Assembly (NCBI GenBank): GCA_009823505.1
Contig: VZQC01000399.1
Location: 279,003-343,002 of the forward strand
DNA length: 64,000 bases
Reading direction: 5' to 3'
Source of the DNA: Rhizomys pruinosus
Taxonomy: Eukaryota > Chordata > Mammalia > Rodentia > Spalacidae
Shown here: piece after piece, positions 23,749-35,910 of the stretch
Numbering within the stretch: the first letter of the stretch is position 1
How the letters are laid out: every line of letters starts with the position of its first letter
Notes under the pieces: model-generated
Databases searched by the model: none
What the model saw: only the letters and a program-made list of their open reading frames with translations
Told to the model about the DNA's origin: nothing
Program-made: the position numbers and the translations under genes

Positions 23749-24690
23749 TCAACTTGTTTTCCCCCAAAAGATACTTAAAACCCACTCCTGAATTTGCTTA
23801 GTCCTCACCCCATAGATGACAGGGTTAAGGGCTGGAGGAACAACAACATAGAGGTTGGCCAGGAGAATGTGAATGTATACGGGAACATTCCTGCCAAACC
23901 TGTGGGTCATGAAGGAGAAAAATGCTGGGGTGAAGAAGACGAGGATGACACAGATGTGAGAGCCACATGTGTTAAGGGCCTTGAGCCTGGCATCCTTTGA
24001 AGGAAGGCAGAAGACAGCTCTTAGGATCCTCATGTAGGAGACAGCTATCAGAAACACATCGACAAGTACCATTGATATAAGAATCAATCCAAATATCATG
24101 TTTACCTTGATGTTGGCACTGGCCAGTTGAGCAATCCCCATGTGCTCACAATATGTATGAGGAATCACACAGTGTCCACAGAAAGGAAGCCTAAAGATGA
24201 GGAACACCAGAGGTATGACCAAAATGAAATCAACTCCAAATACCACCGTCATGATGAGACTGATGGTTCTGTTGGTGAGAATCAGGCTGTAGCACAGAGG
24301 GTTGCAGATGGCAACGTATCGGTCAAAGGCCATGGCGACCAACACAACGGTCTCCACAGCAGTGAATATGTGGATGAAGAACATCTGTGTCACACATCCT
24401 CCAAAACTAATCTCCCTTAAGTTAAACCAGAAGATGCCCAACATCTTGGGAATCGTTGATGTGGACAGTCCCAGATCAATCGAGCCTAACATAGCCAGGA
24501 AGTAAAACATGGGCTGAAGAAGACTGTGTTCACTATTGATCACAAACAAGATTGTGACATTCCCCACAAGGGCAATCAAATACACAAAGCAAAAAGGAAA
24601 CCCAATCCAGATGTGCATCTCTTCAAGGCCTGGAACTCCCAGCAAGAGGAAAGAAGAGGGGTGGAACTCAATGTCATTTGGGAGGGACAT
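23749..24690 (-). CDS. Class I olfactory receptor, OR52E-like
   Basis: Intact 313-residue odorant receptor GPCR starting at an ATG (24688-24690). [25 protein letters not shown] at the N-terminus is characteristic of OR52E. TM1 has GN at 43-44, TM2 starts [18 protein letters not shown], and TM3 ends [15 protein letters not shown] (120-134). [22 protein letters not shown] fills extracellular loop 2, KALNTCGSH precedes TM6 and PALNPVIYG lies in TM7. Two departures stand out. The N-terminal sequon nearly all ORs carry is absent (residues 5-7 read NDI), and the usual PLRY of intracellular loop 2 is PLCY (Cys at 133). It is about as close to the receptor at 17517 as OR52E paralogues are, but on the opposite strand. 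I expect it to be expressed, though trafficking could be affected. Confidence 0.93.
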   Translation of the reverse strand: MSLPNDIEFHPSSFLLLGVPGLEEMHIWIGFPFCFVYLIALVGNVTILFVINSEHSLLQPMFYFLAMLGSIDLGLSTSTIPKMLGIFWFNLREISFGGCVTQMFFIHIFTAVETVVLVAMAFDRYVAICNPLCYSLILTNRTISLIMTVVFGVDFILVIPLVFLIFRLPFCGHCVIPHTYCEHMGIAQLASANIKVNMIFGLILISMVLVDVFLIAVSYMRILRAVFCLPSKDARLKALNTCGSHICVILVFFTPAFFSFMTHRFGRNVPVYIHILLANLYVVVPPALNPVIYGVRTKQIQEWVLSIFWGKTS

Positions 24691-24716
24691 CCCTTCTCTT
24701 CCCTGGACTTTGAAAT

Positions 24717-24718
24717 CT
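24717..24718 (-). promoter_or_regulatory. Splice acceptor AG before OR coding exon
   Basis: On minus, TTCTTTTTCCTCTCAG precedes an exon starting at 24716, 26 bases before the ATG. A strong pyrimidine tract. Confidence 0.65.
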
Positions 24719-24737
24719 GAGAGGAAAAAGAATCAAC

Positions 24738-24826
24738 CATATATATATATATATATTATTATATATAGAATATTATATATGTATATCAACATAATATAGA
24801 TATATATATTATATATATCATCAACC

Positions 24827-24865
<39 letters not shown>

Positions 24866-24880
24866 TATAATTATATATAT
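24738..24880. repeat. (TA)n microsatellite
   Basis: Runs of TATATA with a repeated ATCAACCATATATA unit (24733 and 24819). Lies just upstream of the OR exon. Confidence 0.95.
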
Positions 24881-25930
24881 TATTAAGGGATTCTACAATA
24901 TAATGACACAGTTGTTTGCAGACAAAACATTGATGTTACTCAGGATGTCATACAATTAGGTAATTGGTGCATTTGCAAGTATCTATGTCCAAATTTTGAA
25001 CAACCCAAGGTTCCCATAGTCCAGTTGGAGAAGCTGTATGCACAGGCATGTTGATCAGTTAGGAGTCCAGACCTATTCCTGTAGTCTCATGATTCACCCC
25101 TATCTCTCCACAGCCCATACAATCTACCACAGCCTCCTCTTCAGAGTTTGTTCCCTGGGCTTTGGGAAAGGGGCACAAGTGGGTAAGAAGAAAAGCGGTT
25201 ACTTTCTTGGAGTTGTCATTTTGGACTCCAGTCTGTTCAGTTGTTTCCCTTCATGTGATACCCTTTAGTCATACTAACAAAGCACATGCTATGGATGTAC
25301 AGGCATTTAAGCAATACCAATTATTATGTCAAGCTAAGCTGTGAGCATGACCCAGATGCTGATGGTTTGCTAATCCCCAAACTGTGGTTTCTCTATAAAG
25401 GGTGACAAGTTCTTATTGTGGCTTATAACATCTCCTAACCACTAAGGACACATAAGCTTGTGGCATCCCTGTGAGTTATTCCTCCAAGGGGAGAGCTATA
25501 GCCAATATATTTGGATATATATAGACAACTTGGCTGCCACTGTTGCACAGTATCTCCAGGCTGTTGAATGTAGCTGATTTGACGGAGGGTGTCTTGCTTG
25601 TCTCAGGGAGACCAATTTTGTTGTATTGCTTTAGTGGCTTTGGTAATGATCTCTGGCATTTACAGGCCGCTGTATGCTAGCAGTGACGTCTCATAATTTT
25701 TCATGCTCACACCGGTCTTCGACAACAGGGACTACTGCTTTGCTCCTTGCATATATCCATTTAGGCAAAAGGCCTTTATAATTTGGGGGGGCGGGTTTGA
25801 ATCCCCTAGCCAAACTTTCCTAGGCAGATAATTCATTGCTGATGTCAGAGCTTTTCTGTAGTATTATATTTTGCTTAATTACACAACTATAAACACTTTA
25901 CTATTGAATTTGGCTCTAGATAGAGAAATT
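24881..25930 (-). mobile_element. Diverged ERV-body copy with L1 3' UTR piece
   Basis: On minus this reads the ERV body and then, after the shared AAATTTGGACATAG block (24985-25000), switches to an L1 3' UTR piece. That piece is CACCAATTACCTAATTGTATG followed by TATATTGTAGAATCCC, matching the L1 tail at 54410-54490. It is more diverged than the 36.5 kb copy, and its junction lies at a different point. The body covers the same landmarks as 36700-37680 and 60640-61540. Confidence 0.65.
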
Positions 25931-27085
25931 CCTTTCCCTTTCCTATGCCTATCATTCAATTAATACATTATGCCTGTTTTATAGGAAATTACCACTGTGT
26001 ACAATTGGTCTAGTTTAAGTTAGGAGTGGTTTCATTACCATAAGTTTTTCTTTTTCCTATAAAGGGAGAGGTAGGAAAGTTTCTCACCATCTGGAAGGTA
26101 AACTTCATTAGGGCCCATTTACAACAGTCAACCCCAATATTATTCAGGAGAGATGCTCAGTGTCTTTGACTCACTGCAGTCTGAGGTTCCTCATTCCTTA
26201 TGTTCAGATGGGTCAAACTCTCTGCTGGCATTCCCCAGTTATCCTGCATAGCCATAAGTTGTATGTTTTCAGGCATTTAGATTGGTGATTTTTACCTGTG
26301 GGGAACATAAAATTCTCCTCCCATTGTTAGTTTCAAGATCAGAAAAATGAAAATTTATCAATAGGATTGGAACACAGAGTTTTCCATTTGTATCCCAGAA
26401 GGATAGTACCCCACCCCCCACCTCCTCTCTTTCTTTTTTTTGGGTGGGGTTTTTATGTTTTTGACCTATAGATGCCTAAGTTGTTTACAGTACCCAAACA
26501 GGAGCCGAGGCATACGGATGCATAAATTTACCCAAACTGTTCTCATTGACTGTATGCTATTATTGGGAAGAAATTAAGCTTAGTTCCTTTTAATTGTCCT
26601 ACAAGTAAAAGAAAGTGTTTATCTGTGTGGTTGTGTAATGCGAGAAAAAAATATTAGGGATGGGTTGTACCTTAAACCCTAATACAAAGTATAAATATAC
26701 AACTTAACATTTTATATATTCCAATAGTTCATTGTATTACCATTTCACCAAAACCTACACTAAATTTAAACAACTACATAAATTCCCTAAGCCTTTTAAA
26801 ATATCCTATACTTGGTGATAAAGCTTGGGCAGATTTGAGTACCTGCTAAATATATTTTACCCAATAAACACTTTGCTCTTTAACGCTATATGACCGGACT
26901 AAGACTTCTACTTTTTGGGAGTAAAAATTTAAGCTTAATTCCTTTAAATTGTCTCACAAGTACAAGAAAGTGTTATAATGTGATGTTGTATATTTCAGAA
27001 AAATATAGAGACCAACCCAATACAAAACTTATAAAACAACTAGATATTTATATCCCAGTTAGTTCAAATGTCAGTATTTAGCTCC
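25931..27085. repeat. AT-rich region with an imperfect direct repeat
   Basis: Non-coding. An approximately 85-bp segment at 26569-26650 recurs imperfectly at 26917-27005 (shared 'AAGTGTTATAATGTG'-like core and 'TTAAGCTTAATTCCTTT'). It may be further upstream internal sequence of the retrovirus-like element, but nothing proves it. Confidence 0.4.
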
Positions 27086-28035
27086 TTTTTTTTTAGCACA
27101 AGAATCCTTCATATAAAACCAATTTGCAAAGCAGTTGTGCCCCAGCCCCACAGCCCAGGCTCCCACCATCCAGCTGGAGGGGCTTGAATGTTCAATCAAG
27201 TCGATCAAACAAGTGTCCAGACTATATTGTCGCAGTTTCACCGTTCACCCCAAGTGCAGCTCCCACAATATACCACTCCCCCTCTTCCACAGAATGCTCC
27301 CCAGGGCTAGAGATGGGGCACAGGTGGACAAGAAGCACAACCGTCTACCTTGTCTGGAGATATCGTTTTGGACTCTAATCAGCTCTGGCTGATTAGAGTT
27401 TCCTTTCATGGGCTGACTGACTGCCCAGGGATAGGCTTTCAATCCTACTAATGAAGCACAAGCATTAGATATATAGTATTTAAACATTGCTAGTGTATTC
27501 TCTGGTAGGTTTCTTTGGTATAGACACGATGTTTGGATGGTGTGTTAATCCCTGGATTACTTTTTTTTCCCTGAGAAGATGACAAGGCCTTACTGTGGCA
27601 TATATAATCTCCTAATCACCAGAGGGTATAAGCTTTGGCAACATCCATGAGTTAGTTCTCCAGGAGAGAGCTAATAATCAAATAAAGTGGGATATACAGA
27701 CATATGGCTGCCACTGCTGCACAGTTCTCCAAGCAAGTGAGGTGTAGCTGAGTTGTTGCGTAAGGAGATTGAGTTTTGCTTGACTCAAGGAGAACAACAT
27801 TTGCTTTATTGGTTCAGTGGCCTTTGGTAACACTCTCTGGTATTCCAGAGACCAACTGTATACTTGTAATGTGATCTCGATACAATCCTCCCATGGTTAC
27901 ATCAGGTCCTTGACAGCAAGGCGGGCCTTACCACCTCTTTTCTTGCCGATATCCCAGTTTACAGGCATACAAGCCTTACACCTTTGGGGGGGGGCTGGGT
28001 CCCCTGGCTAGCATCTCCTTGCAGAATAATCCATT
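27086..28035 (-). mobile_element. ERV-body copy
   Basis: Minus-strand copy of the same body as 36536-38097, without an L1 tail. It ends at an oligo(T) run (27089-27096, oligo(A) on minus). Landmarks include AATCCTACTAATGAAGCACAAG (near 27441), 'CTGCTGCACAGT' and 'CTGACTCAAGG'-type blocks. A perfect hairpin CTCTAATCAG/CTGATTAGAG lies at 27374-27400. The right end is lost in a TA microsatellite. Confidence 0.7.
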
Positions 28036-28036
28036 G

Positions 28037-28135
28037 CTATATATATATATATTATATATATATATATATACTATATTTGATGCTTATATATATTATATAT
28101 ATTATATCTATAATATATATATTACATTTTAACAG
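28037..28135. repeat. (TA)n microsatellite
   Basis: TATATA-rich tract at the end of the ERV-body copy. Confidence 0.93.
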
Positions 28136-28172
28136 CATTTATGAATGCCAAACAAGTATGTGAACTTTACAT

Positions 28173-28173
<1 letters not shown>

Positions 28174-28238
<65 letters not shown>

Positions 28239-28240
28239 AT
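28174..28240. repeat. (GA)n microsatellite
   Basis: About 65 bp of near-pure GA with one GGAG slip. Confidence 0.97.
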
Positions 28241-29548
28241 GGGAGAAACGGAAAAAGGGAGGGAGGGACTTTTATAGTCACATGAAGCACAGAATACAGT
28301 TGACTTTTCCTCTTAAATGGAAGGATTTAGGACAGTCCGTACCCCCTGTTAGGGATTAGGAAGCAGATTTGTGAGAAGTTAAGGAATTTTGTTTATTTTT
28401 CTTCTTCCCTGATACTCTCTCTGCACAGGAAGTTTCCTTTGGTTTCTGAGCTAAGTGAGAGTAGATTAAAATGGACGGATGAAGGAATATGTATTTCCAA
28501 GGGCATTTGAAAACTTTCCATTAATTTATATGAAATTTACTCTTAAAAAAATCTGCATTAACACAAAATGCTATACCTTACTTTAAAACACTTGGTTTGC
28601 TCTAGAAAATATGACATTGAGAAAAAACAACATGGATTACTTAACCTTTATTTAAATATCTAAACACATACCAAGGCCTTTGCTGCATAGTCTGACACAC
28701 TCCTGGTCCCCACAGCTCTGACTTATGTCAAAAGGATCTTATTTGTCCTTGTTTTCCAGCCTTCTTCTCCTTCATCTACACAGTCTCAGGCCAGGCCACA
28801 CATGTGAGCCGCACCTCTTCCCTTAGCCATGATCTCTGGCATTTATTAAGATAGGTGCTACAGTATCTCCCTGTCTGACTTCATTCTGTTACTTGTCTTT
28901 GAACAGGAATGTTTATACTTCTGTGCATCAGGTTTCCCTGTGCACTAATCTCCCACAGGAGCTCAATCCCCTGATGTTTGAAAATTCCCCCCACTTGAAA
29001 TAAAATAGCTAATCCTCATGTTACTCTATTTCTTTTTTTTTTTTTGCCACCAACAAAACCAACTTAGCCTGTGAATTTATTGTTAATCAATAAGTTCTGA
29101 CATTGGGGAGAAACATAAACTTCTCTGTTTTTGACTTAGTGCATTCATGACACTGTGCCCCTACATTGAGCTCTTTTTCACTAAATAGCCTTAAAGAACA
29201 TTTTAACAGTTATTGTAAAAAATTATTGCTGGCCATAGAACATTCATTTGTTTATCATTAGATTGTTTCTAAAACATTGCCTTTGTGAATATGTATATCT
29301 TCTCAAAAATATTTTATAAAGGAAACTACATTGTAAAAAGGCCTACATATTTTTATATGGCCTTAATTTCCATTTTCCAGAAGACTATGGGCAAACTTAA
29401 GTCATTAACACTGCATAAAGTTATCTGTCTTATAACAACAAGGTAAAAATGACACAATTTTATTTTGTACTTGTTTGATTAAAAGTAAGGCTAAGTATTT
29501 TACTTGTTTTAATAGTAATGTTTTTCCTGAATTACAATTTTTAATGTT
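28241..29548. other. No gene seen
   Basis: Mixed sequence, no ORF with recognisable domains and no clear SINE. Confidence 0.6.
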
Positions 29549-32500
29549 CTTTTTTATTGACATTTTGTGTATTTCATACATCATTTTTCAGTCCAATTTG
29601 GATACTTTCCCTTCTCCCCGCCTCTCCCCCTACCCCAGTTTATGCATTCTGCCATACCTGTCTTGCATCTTTCAATCTTTCCAAGGGTTTTATTCTTCTT
29701 CAGAGGCTTGTTGTTCGGGGCAGAATTTAACTGTATCAGTCAGTTCTTTGACACAGTCCATATGTTGTTGTTGTTCCCTTCCCTTTTTATTGCTCCAAAT
29801 TATGCCTATATAAACAACACATATGTATTGAACTCTGGGAATAAACAGTATCTTAATTCCAAAATATGTTTTGGGGTTTACAGTGTTCCCTTTAATTTTA
29901 TATTACCCTAGAATAACAATACATATCTTCCACTCACATATGGTAAATACAATGTTTGAATATAAGTGGTAGGTCAGTTCTAGAGCTTTGCCTACCAACT
30001 GGGATGTGGTGTTAGCATCCAAAAATGAGGGAAAACATTTGCCTTTTTTTTCTGGGACTATGTTACTTCACTTGCATAATGTCTTTGAGTTCCATCCATT
30101 TACCTGCAAGGTTCATGATGTCATCTTTCTTTACTGCTGGATAGATCTCCATTGTGTAGATGTACCAATTTTTTCTATCCACTCATTGGTTGAGGGACAT
30201 TTGGGTTGGTTCTAGCTCTTTGCTATTGTGAAGAGAGATGCAAAACATAGATGTGAATGTATCTTTGTAGTAGGATGAGTCTTGTGGGTATATACCAGGA
30301 GTGGTATGACTGGGTCAGGTGGTAGGCTCATTTTGAGTCTTTTAAGGGTTCTCCACACTGCTTTTCATAGTGGTTGTATGAATTTACATTCCCACCAGCA
30401 ATAGATGAGTGTTCTTTCCCCACAACCTCTCCAGCATTTGTTGTCTTTTGTTTTTTTTTTTTATCTTAGCTAGTCTTATTGGAGTGAGAAGATATCTTAG
30501 AATGATTTTAATTTGCATTTCCTTAATTATTAATGATGATAAACACTTTTAAAGATGTTTCTCAGCCATTTTTACTTCCTCACTGGTGAAGTCTCTGTTC
30601 AGCTCTTTACTCCATCTTTTGAATAGGTCATTTGTTTTTCTTCTTTGTTTTTTAAGTAGTCTATATATTCTGGAGGCTAATGCTCTGTCAGATGTATCAC
30701 TGGTGAAGGTTTCTTCCTACTGTGTGGATTTTCTCTTCACTTCCTTGATTGTTTCTTTCACTGTACAGAAGTTTTTGAGTGTGATGCGGTCTCATTTGTC
30801 AACTGTTGACCTTATTTCCTGTGTGGCTGCTGTTTGATTTAGAAAGTCTTTTCCCATGCCTATGTCTTGTAGGATGCTGCCAAATTTTTCTTCTATCACC
30901 TTCAGGGTTTCAGGTTGAGATCTTTGGTCCATTTGGAGTTGATTTTTGTACAGGGTGAGAGGTAGGGATTTAATTTTGTTCTTCTACAAATGGTGATCCA
31001 GTTTTGCCAACACCATTTGCTGAAGATGCTATCTTTCCTCCATTGAGATTTTGGCCCCATTGTCAAATATGAGGTGGCTGAAGTTATATGAGCTCAAGTT
31101 TGGGTCTTCAATTTTGTTCCATTGGTCAATGTTTCTGATATTTTTTGCCAGTACCAGGCTATCTTTATGACTATAGCCCTGTAATATAGCTTGAAGTCTG
31201 GTAAAGTACTCCCCCCTGTGTTGCCCTTTTCACTCAGGGTTGCTTAAGCTATTCAGGGTTTTTTGTTTTTCCATATGAATTTAAGGATTTTTTTCCAAGT
31301 CTGTGAAGGAACTCATGGGAATTTTGATTGGGAATGCATTGAATCTGTATATTAATTTGGGTAGAATGGACATTTTTATTATATTACTTTTCCAATACAT
31401 GAGCATGGGAGGTCTTTCCATCTTTTGATGTCATTTTCAGCCTCCTTCTCCAGGGTTTTAACATTTTTGTTGCAGTGGTCATTGGTGTCATTGGTTAGGT
31501 TTACTCCCAGGTATTTTATTTTTTTAAGGCTATTGTGAGTGGGAAGGTGTCCCTTATATTCCTTCTCCAGTTGCTTATTGTTGGTGTAGAGAAAGGCTAC
31601 AGATTTTTCTAGGTTTGTTTTGTGTCCTGTCACTTTAGTGAAATCTTTAATTGTTTCTAGGAGTTTTCTGGTGGAGTTTTTAGTATCCCTTAGGTAAACT
31701 ATAATATCATCTGAAAACAGGGATAGTTTTACTCCTTTGTTTTCTGTTTAGTACTCCTTTAATTTTGCTTTCTTGCCTTATTTCCCTAGCAGGCATTTCA
31801 AGCACTATATTGAAGAGGAATGGCAATAGGGAGCAGCCTTGCCAGGTTCCTGCCTTTAAGGTGAATGCTTCTAATTTTTCTCCATTTAGAATGATATTGG
31901 CAGTGGGTTTGTTGTATATGGCTTTGATTACATTGAGGAATGATCTCTCCAGTCCAATTCCCTCTAGGATTTTCAGCATGAAGGGATGGATTTTGTTAAA
32001 GGCTTTTTCTGCATCAATTGAGATGATCATGTGGTCTTTGTCTTTCAGTTCATTTATGTGTTTTATATTTATTGGTTTATGTATGTTGAACCATCCCTGC
32101 ATCTCTGATATGAATCCAACTTGATCATGATGGATGATCTTTTTGATGTGGGTCTGTATGGGATTTGAAAGTATTCTGTTGAGAATTTTTGCATCTGTGC
32201 TCATTAATGAGGGGTTTTCTTTTTTATCTGTCTCTCTGCCTGGTTTTGGTATTAGAGTGATGCTGGCTTCATAGAAGGAATTTGGGAGTGTCCCTCTGTT
32301 TGTATCCTTTTGAATAGTTTGAGTAATAATGTTTATATGTTTTATAATTCTTTAAATGTTTTATAGTTCTTCTGTGACACGATCTGGCCTGGGCTTTTTT
32401 GAGTTAGGAGTTTTTTTTGTATTAAATCTTCAATATCCTCAAATATTGTGGGTCTATTTAAAATGTCAATCTCTTCTTGGTTAAGATTTGTTGGTTCCCA

Positions 32501-32879
32501 GGATTTCAGATATTCATCCATTTCTCTTAGGTTTTCAAATTTAATGGAGTATAGGTTTTTGATGTATTCTTATATGATTGTCTGGATCTTTTCTTTGTCT
32601 CTTGTGATGTTTCCCCTTTCATCATGAATGCTATTGATTTGGAGTTGCTCTTTCTTTCTTTTGGTTAGCTGGGCTAGAGTTCTGTATATTTTGTTTATCT
32701 TTTCAAAGAACCAGCTTTTGGATTCATTGATTTTTTTTTGTAATTTTTTTTGTTTCTATTTCATTTATTTATGCTTTGATTTTTGTTATTTCTTCCTGTC
32801 TGTTGGGTTTATGGTTAATTTGTTGTCTCTCAAGCATTTTTCGCTGCAATGTTAGATCATTTATTTGTGCCCTTTCTGT

Positions 32880-33540
32880 TTTTTTTTTTATCTTTATTGA
32901 TGCTTTGTGTATTTCATACATCATTTTCCAATTCAGTTCAGGCATATATCCCCTTCGCTTCCCCCCACCCCACCCCTACCCATCCCAGATCGTAAGTTTT
33001 CTGCATCTTTCTCTGCTTTTTTGTTTTGTTTTCATTTTTTTAACAATAAGTGATAATTTGTGAGTACAAGCATCCTTCATGTAAAACCAATTTGCGAGCA
33101 GTTGTGCCCAAACCCACACAGCTCATGGGTCCCACCATCCAGCAGGGGGGGCTTGTATGTTCAATCAAGTTGATCAAATGAGTGTCCAGGTACTGTTTAA
33201 ATACCTATATATCTAATTGCATGTGCTTCATTAGTAGGATCAAAAGGCTATATATTATACTGTTTAAATACCTATATATCTAATTGCATGTGCTTCATTA
33301 GTAGGATCGAAAGGTTATGCCTGGACAAGCTGGCAGCCCATGAAAGAAAACAGCCAGAATTGACTAGAGACCAAGACAACAGCTCCAGAGAAAGTAGACT
33401 GTTTTGCTTCTCATCCACCTGTGCCCCTTTTCTAAGCCTAGGGAACAATCTGCGGAAGAGGGGGCGTGGTAGAATGTAAGGGCTGCGATTGGGGTGAATG
33501 GTGAAACTACAACAATATAGACTGTTTTTTTTTTTTTTTA
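32880..33540 (-). mobile_element. ERV-body/L1-tail chimera inserted in the L1, inverted 5' half
   Basis: From the left: oligo(T), L1 3' UTR (about 32890-33045), the A-rich linker, then the ERV body in minus orientation up to 33190. From 33191 the body continues on the plus strand to about 33525. The two halves abut in the element map with essentially no loss, the signature of a seamless twin-priming inversion. At the inversion point a 67-bp segment is tandemly duplicated (33191-33257 and 33258-33324). The L1-tail/body junction is the same as in 36536-38097. Flanking oligo(T) runs blur the target-site duplication. Confidence 0.8.
33191..33324 (+). repeat. 67-bp tandem duplication
   Basis: Two adjacent copies beginning TACTGTTTAAATACC, differing at very few bases, located exactly at the inversion point of the surrounding element. 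Confidence 0.9.
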
Positions 33541-34924
33541 ATGCGGGCATTTAGGGTTTTAAATTTCCCTCTTAGGACTGCTTTTAATGTATTCCACAGG
33601 TTTTGTTGTGTTGCATTGTCTTTTTCATTTAGTTCCATGAATACTTTTATTTCATGCTTCATTTCTTCCCTGACCCACTCATTATTCAGGATTGTGTTGT
33701 TTAGTCTCCCTGTGTTCTTGTAGCTAGTAGGGCTTATTCTGGTGTTCATATTGAGCTTTAATGCACTGTGGTCTGACAGAATGCATGAAATAATTTCAAT
33801 CCTTTTGTATTTGTTGATATTTCTTTTGTGGTTGATTTTTGAGAATGTTCCATGGGGTGCTGAATACAAAGTACATTCTCTGGTGTTTGGGTGGAATATT
33901 CTGTAGATATCTGTGAGGTCCATTTGTTGTATTGTATTGTTCAGTTCCAGTGTCTCTCTGTTTATTTTTTGTCTAGTTGACCTATCCAAGGGACTCAACA
34001 TTTAAGATGGTGAAATCTTCCTGGTTAATTGTTCCATTGATAAGGTTATAATGACCCTCTTTGTTTTTTCTGATTAATCTTACTCTGAGGTCTACTTTGT
34101 CTGGTATTAGATTAGCAACTCCTGCTTGATTTTGGTACCATTTGCTTAGAATATTTTTTCCATCCAGGTGGTGTGTGTCTGTCCTTGAAGGTGAAATGAG
34201 TTTCTTGTAGACAGCAAATAGATGGATTCTTTTTCCTAATCCATTCTCCCAGTCTATGTCTTTGATAGGGGAGTATAGACCATTAATATTTAAGGTTATT
34301 ATTGAAAGATATGTGTTGCTACATTTCAACTTATTTTTTGTTTGCATTCTTGGTCTAGGTTTTTATTTACTCTGTTATGCTTTTGTTAATTTCTCTTTAG
34401 TTGCTTGTGGATAGCTGTTCCTTTCTTCTGTTCTTTGAATTGCTTCGAGTATTTTCTGAAGTGTTGGAGTTTTGTGACATGTGTTCTTTCATTTTTTTAC
34501 TTCATGAAAGATTTTTCTTTCTCCTTCAACAATAATTTATGTTTTTGCTGGGTTTAGTAATGTAGGTTTGCATCTAAAGTTGTTTAGCACTGGGAATACT
34601 TTGTTCCATGTTCTTCTTGCTTTCATCATTTGCACCAAGAAGTCAGCTGTAATTCTGATGGGTTTCCTTAGAATTCGTAACTTGTTGATTTTCTCTTCTG
34701 GCTTTCAATATTTTGTCTTTGTTTTGAGCATCTAGCATTTTAGCTATGATATGGCATGGGGAATTTCTTTTCTGGTCTTGTCTATTTGGTGTAGTATGTG
34801 CTTCTTTTTTTGTATGGGTTTGTCTTTTTTCAGGTTGGGGAATTTTTCTTCTATTATTCTGTTGAAGATCTGATCAATACCGTTTTCTTGGGATTCTTCT
34901 CCTTTGTCTATCCCTATGATGTGG

Positions 34925-35028
34925 AAAAATATGGAATGCTTCTTGAATTTGCGTGTCCTCCTTGTGCAGGAGCCGTACTAATCTCTGTATAGTTCCAATG
35001 TTAGTATACGTGCTGCCAAAGTGAGCAC
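34925..35028 (-). pseudogene. U6 snRNA pseudogene fused to L1
   Basis: On the minus strand this reads almost all of U6 spliceosomal snRNA. It starts GTGCTCACTTTGGCAGCAC, passes through the ACTA.CATTGGAAC stem, the AGATTAG catalytic region (here AGATTAGTACGG), the GCACAAGG block and ACGCAAATTC, and ends TTCCATATTTTT. It is 104 nt against about 107 for U6, with a few substitutions (AGATTAGTAC for AGATTAGCAT) and small deletions that would spoil function. There is no U6 promoter evidence. Its 3' end joins L1 ORF1 directly in the same orientation, the known arrangement of U6-L1 chimeric retropseudogenes made by template switching during L1 reverse transcription. Confidence 0.9.
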
Positions 35029-35905
35029 TGATTCTATTTCTGGACCACAGAATTGGTGACAGCCATCCTCTCTTATTAGCCTTTACTTTGTACATCCTTA
35101 CAGACTTATTATTAAAGCTTTACTTTTGATTGATCATCATCAAATCTGTCAAAGATAATTTTGATTTACAATCACAGAGCAAGATTATGTGGTTAACGAT
35201 ATGAGATATACTGTGGAGAAATAGCAAATATTGACACAATGCTAATTCCATAGCACAGCATGTGGTTCTAAATTCACCATCTACCCTGTGAGAGTGAAAG
35301 AAAGGGCAGTACCATTTGCTTTGACTCTTTCTGCGGTAAGGTGGATCTTAGTAGAAACTACATCCGAGGCCTTAGGTGTCTGTACTTCCCTCATCCCAAC
35401 CCTCTTCTACATAGCATTCCATCACTCCTAGTGCAGGCATAGCAGTTCCTTCAATCTCAGTTTCATTAGGGTATACCACAGTGTCATTTCTCTTTCACTC
35501 CATGGTGTTTGAGCTCATGAATAAGAACCTCAGACAGGGTTAATACATGGTCCTAGGAATGAATATCAAAGCAACTGATACTGAGAGATGTTCAGTTTTG
35601 CTGTTTCTTTATTTATTTTTACTTTCTGGTTCCTGGTAGCTGTCTATGTTGGAAGGACCAAACAACAGGGATACAGTGGCCTCATTTCTTGCATTGTAAG
35701 CATTTATTAGCAATAACTGAACTTTGGAATTCAAGAACAGAGTTCATATTTATAATCTCCGGGTGTCAAGAGCAAAGTTACATCATGAAGACTAACATAC
35801 AGAAAACCAATAAGTTAGTAGAAATAAATCTTTAGGGATATATGAACAAGAAATACAATTTAATTTCAAAACTCACTATCTGATGCACATATCATATTTT
35901 TCTTA
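35029..35905. other. No gene seen
   Basis: Apparently single-copy non-coding sequence flanking the U6-L1 insertion. Confidence 0.6.
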
Positions 35906-35910
35906 AGACT

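Larger units (their letters stand above)
29549..34924 (-). mobile_element. Long 5'-truncated L1 with 3' UTR, ORF2 and part of ORF1
   Basis: On minus, L1 order is complete from ORF1 to the tail. 34924 to about 34380 is the C-terminal part of ORF1. ORF2 starts near 34347 with the endonuclease ('TLNINGL..PIKD'). Reverse transcriptase is around 32200-31700, the 'CYS-rich' 3' end is at about 30360-30600, and the 3' UTR (29549-29990) has its CAACAACAA run and poly(A) at the left end. Numerous stops and frameshifts kill both ORFs. A later insertion (32880-33540) interrupts ORF2. The 5' end is fused to a U6 copy (34925-35028). Confidence 0.9.

Noticed and set aside
31379..34347. Reverse-transcriptase- and endonuclease-like ORFs on minus
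   Set aside because: They are pieces of one dead L1, not host genes; annotated as the mobile element.
34925..35028. Functional U6 snRNA gene
   Set aside because: It has substitutions and deletions in conserved U6 positions, no recognisable upstream TATA/PSE arrangement, and is fused to L1.
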